From contig DJXW01000019.1 in assembly GCA_002449845.1 (NCBI GenBank), positions 62,001 through 126,000 on the forward strand: 64,000 bases of DNA, written 5' to 3'. The DNA comes from Prevotella sp. UBA6994. Lineage in GTDB: Bacteria; Bacteroidota; Bacteroidia; Bacteroidales; Bacteroidaceae. The notes below the pieces were generated by a model that was given only the letters and a program-made list of their open reading frames with translations, did no database searches and was not told the origin of the DNA. Made by a program: the position numbers and the translations under genes. Positions 61,913 to 64,000 of this stretch are shown in pieces (position 1 is the stretch's first letter; each line of letters begins with the position of its first letter).

Positions 61913-64000
61913 ATGGAATTTACGAAAGATTTAAATAGGGCTTATAACGAAGCCGCAGAATATTCATATTGGGGGCATTTTGAGTTTCTCATGCCCGAAC
62001 ATTTGTTGCTTATCATTATCGGTCAAGAGCAATTCCAAAACGCTTTGGCTAACGTGAATGGTAGCTACAATGAATTTTATAATGAATTGACCCATTGGCT
62101 CAAGAGTCAGGAAACGCTTGGTGACAAATATGCGCAGAAGCTGAATGAATCTTCCCAAATGATAGAGGTGGTGGTCAATGCCTCACACATTGCCCATTAT
62201 TCGGGTAGGACGTTGGTTGACATCCCTCATGTGATCAGGGCAATGATGGAATTGCAGGAGTCTATGGCTTCATACCTGTTATATAGATATAGTAACGGTG
62301 ATACGGTGTCTTTGATGACTGAAATCATCGCTAGCTATCCGATGGATAGATTCCAGTTGGTTGGTAATATAACAGGTGTGGATAAGAAGGGCAGAGTCGA
62401 GGAAGATTCCAAGAGTGATGAAGACAATGCCGTGGATGATGATGAAGACGATGATTTCTTGTTCGACATGGACAATGAAGAAATGGATTCATACTCTTCC
62501 CAACAGACGAGGAGCAATTTGATTACTTGTCTGAATGATCTTGTTGACCGCCATCATCCTCTCATCGGGCGCGAGGCGGAATTGGAACGTACCATCCAGG
62601 TGCTTTGCAGGAAGGATAAAAACAATCCTTTGCATGTGGGAGAGCCAGGTGTGGGAAAGACAGCCTTGGTCTATGGATTGGTCAAGAGAATCGTTGACAA
62701 TCAGGTGCCTCCTCGCCTGCAAGGATGTAAAGTGTATCAGATGGACATGGGAGCCATGTTGGCTGGTACGCAATACCGTGGTGATTTCGAGAAACGCATC
62801 AAACAGGTCATGGATGGCTTGCAGAAAGAAGGCAACGCCATTGTCTATATCGACGAGATTCATAATCTCATCGGTGCTGGACGTATCGGTGACGGTTCGT
62901 TTGATGCTTCCAATATGCTGAAACCTTACTTGGAACAAGGCGACATCCGCTTTGTTGGCTCCACTACGTATGATGAATACAATCGCTACTTTGCCCGTAG
63001 CAAGGGCATTGTGCGCCGTTTCCAGCAGATAGACATTGCTGAACCTTCCATAGATGATGCCATTGGAATCTTGAAAGGATTGAAGAGTTCATACGAACAA
63101 TTCCATTCGGTGACTTTTCCTGATGAGGTGCTGGAATATGCGGTAAGGGCAAGTGCAAAATACATCAACGATAGATTCTTGCCAGACAAAGCCATCGACC
63201 TGATAGATGAGGCTGGGGCTTATCGTGAACTGCATCCCGTGGAGGGAACGAATGTCCAGAAAGTTGATAAGACGCTGATTTCTGAGGTGCTTGCCAAGGT
63301 TTGCAAGATAGATGCTGCTGCCATGAAAGAAGAAAGCAATGCTTCGTTGGAGTCGTTGCAGACACGTATCCTTGCCAGAATTTACGGTCAGGATGAGGCA
63401 GTACGGCAAGTAGTGGAAGCGGTGCAGATGGCTAAGGCGGGATTACTTGACGATAACAAGCCGCTTGCCTCATTGCTCTTCGTAGGACCTACGGGAGTGG
63501 GAAAGACAGAGGTGGCTCGTGTGTTGGCGCAAGAGTTGGGTATCGGGCTTGTTCGCTTTGATATGAGTGAATATACGGAGAAACATGCCGTTGCCAAACT
63601 GATTGGCTCGCCCGCAGGATATGTGGGTTACGAGGATGGGGGCTTGTTGACAGATGCCATTCGCAAGACTCCCAATTGCGTGTTGTTGTTAGATGAGGTG
63701 GAGAAGGCTCATCAAGACATTTACAATATCTTGTTGCAGGTGATGGATTATGCACGACTGACCGACAACAAGGGGCAAAAGGCGGATTTCAGAAACGTGG
63801 TGCTGATTATGACCTCTAATGCCGGTGCTCAGTATGCGTCGCGTTCTAATGTGGGATTTATTGGAAACGTGTCTCGTGGAGAGGCTATGCTCACGCAGGT
63901 GAAGAAGACTTTCAAGCCAGAGTTTATCAATCGGTTGTCGGGAACGGTGGTGTTTCATGACATGGATATGAACATGGCTAAATTGATACTCGACAAAAAG
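61913..64000 (+). CDS. clpA: ClpA ATPase, 3' end outside window
   Basis: 696 codons visible from the ATG at 61913. ClpA N-domain (about 1-140: EYSYWGHFEFLMPEHLLLI), an unusually acidic linker near residue 165-190 (DEDNAVDDDEDDDFLFDMD), then D1 with Walker A VGEPGVGKTAL, Walker B IVYIDEIHNLIGAG and arginine-finger region, and D2 with Walker A GPTGVGKTE and Walker B VLLLDEVEKAHQD. D2 is nearly complete. With ClpP it unfolds and degrades proteins. Lies 2 nt behind clpS. The acidic linker is worth noting but may be lineage-typical. Confidence 0.97.
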   Translation, partial: MEFTKDLNRAYNEAAEYSYWGHFEFLMPEHLLLIIIGQEQFQNALANVNGSYNEFYNELTHWLKSQETLGDKYAQKLNESSQMIEVVVNASHIAHYSGRTLVDIPHVIRAMMELQESMASYLLYRYSNGDTVSLMTEIIASYPMDRFQLVGNITGVDKKGRVEEDSKSDEDNAVDDDEDDDFLFDMDNEEMDSYSSQQTRSNLITCLNDLVDRHHPLIGREAELERTIQVLCRKDKNNPLHVGEPGVGKTALVYGLVKRIVDNQVPPRLQGCKVYQMDMGAMLAGTQYRGDFEKRIKQVMDGLQKEGNAIVYIDEIHNLIGAGRIGDGSFDASNMLKPYLEQGDIRFVGSTTYDEYNRYFARSKGIVRRFQQIDIAEPSIDDAIGILKGLKSSYEQFHSVTFPDEVLEYAVRASAKYINDRFLPDKAIDLIDEAGAYRELHPVEGTNVQKVDKTLISEVLAKVCKIDAAAMKEESNASLESLQTRILARIYGQDEAVRQVVEAVQMAKAGLLDDNKPLASLLFVGPTGVGKTEVARVLAQELGIGLVRFDMSEYTEKHAVAKLIGSPAGYVGYEDGGLLTDAIRKTPNCVLLLDEVEKAHQDIYNILLQVMDYARLTDNKGQKADFRNVVLIMTSNAGAQYASRSNVGFIGNVSRGEAMLTQVKKTFKPEFINRLSGTVVFHDMDMNMAKLILDKK

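Noticed and set aside
61913..62500. Acidic ClpA linker as another in-frame repeat element
   Set aside because: It is aspartate/glutamate-rich without the shared DNA words, heptamers or inverted repeats of the GH2 and pnuT elements.

Overview
This window looks like part of a Bacteroidales chromosome, most probably Prevotella/Segatella-like. The evidence is promoters of the Bacteroidetes type (TTTG, about 19-21 nt, TAnnTTTG), type IX secretion C-terminal domains, a TPP-riboswitch / TonB-receptor / PnuT thiamine locus, LytTR two-component signalling, DUF4251, DUF4954 and DUF5107 proteins, and secreted glycoside hydrolases. No rRNA or CRISPR array was seen. The two tRNAs are tRNA-Lys(CTT) and tRNA-Leu(CAA), and neither encodes CCA.

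Layout. 1-2.7 kb: uvrA (partial, minus strand) below a T9SS-sorted PKD protein, then tRNA-Lys. 3.0-10.7 kb: a secreted GH2 beta-galactosidase and a thiamine-uptake operon (TPP riboswitch, TonB receptor, PnuT-type transporter). 11.4-18.6 kb: an A+T-rich run of small secreted proteins and lipoproteins, ending in a TPR histidine kinase with its LytTR regulator. 18.7-25.4 kb: an RND efflux operon (membrane fusion protein, pump, outer-membrane channel) with an lpxA-type acyltransferase as last gene. 25.6-42.2 kb: mostly housekeeping genes (cca, DUF1599, DoxX-like, tpiA, SPOR, folE, xth, hflX, DUF4954, M16 peptidase, class I fumarase). 42.3-51.1 kb: a GH16-GH43 fusion enzyme, a radical-SAM protein, and a divergent AraC regulator / sugar MFS transporter / DUF5107-TPR locus. 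51.1-55.7 kb: an accessory restriction-modification island (XRE, truncated 5mC methyltransferase, HNH endonuclease, orphan ORF, second truncated 5mC methyltransferase, Vsr) ending at tRNA-Leu. 55.9-64 kb: manC, HIT, greA, a Dna2-like nuclease-helicase, clpS and clpA (partial).

Three signals stand out. (1) The GH2 gene and the pnuC gene each carry an in-frame, partly palindromic insertion built from the same DNA words. These follow a heptanucleotide register, and heptamer arrays of other composition also occur between genes, so this may be a mobile or expanding repeat family that tolerates insertion in coding sequence. (2) In the restriction-modification island the two cytosine methyltransferases are truncated in a complementary way: the first lacks motif X, the second lacks motif I and the PCQ motif. 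They flank an apparently intact HNH nuclease and precede a Vsr with all key residues. (3) Several intergenic regions hold structured repeats: overlapping, mutually exclusive hairpins at about 51.3 kb, 22-nt-period repeats at 34.25 and 10.97 kb, and a terminator-like hairpin inside the greA leader.
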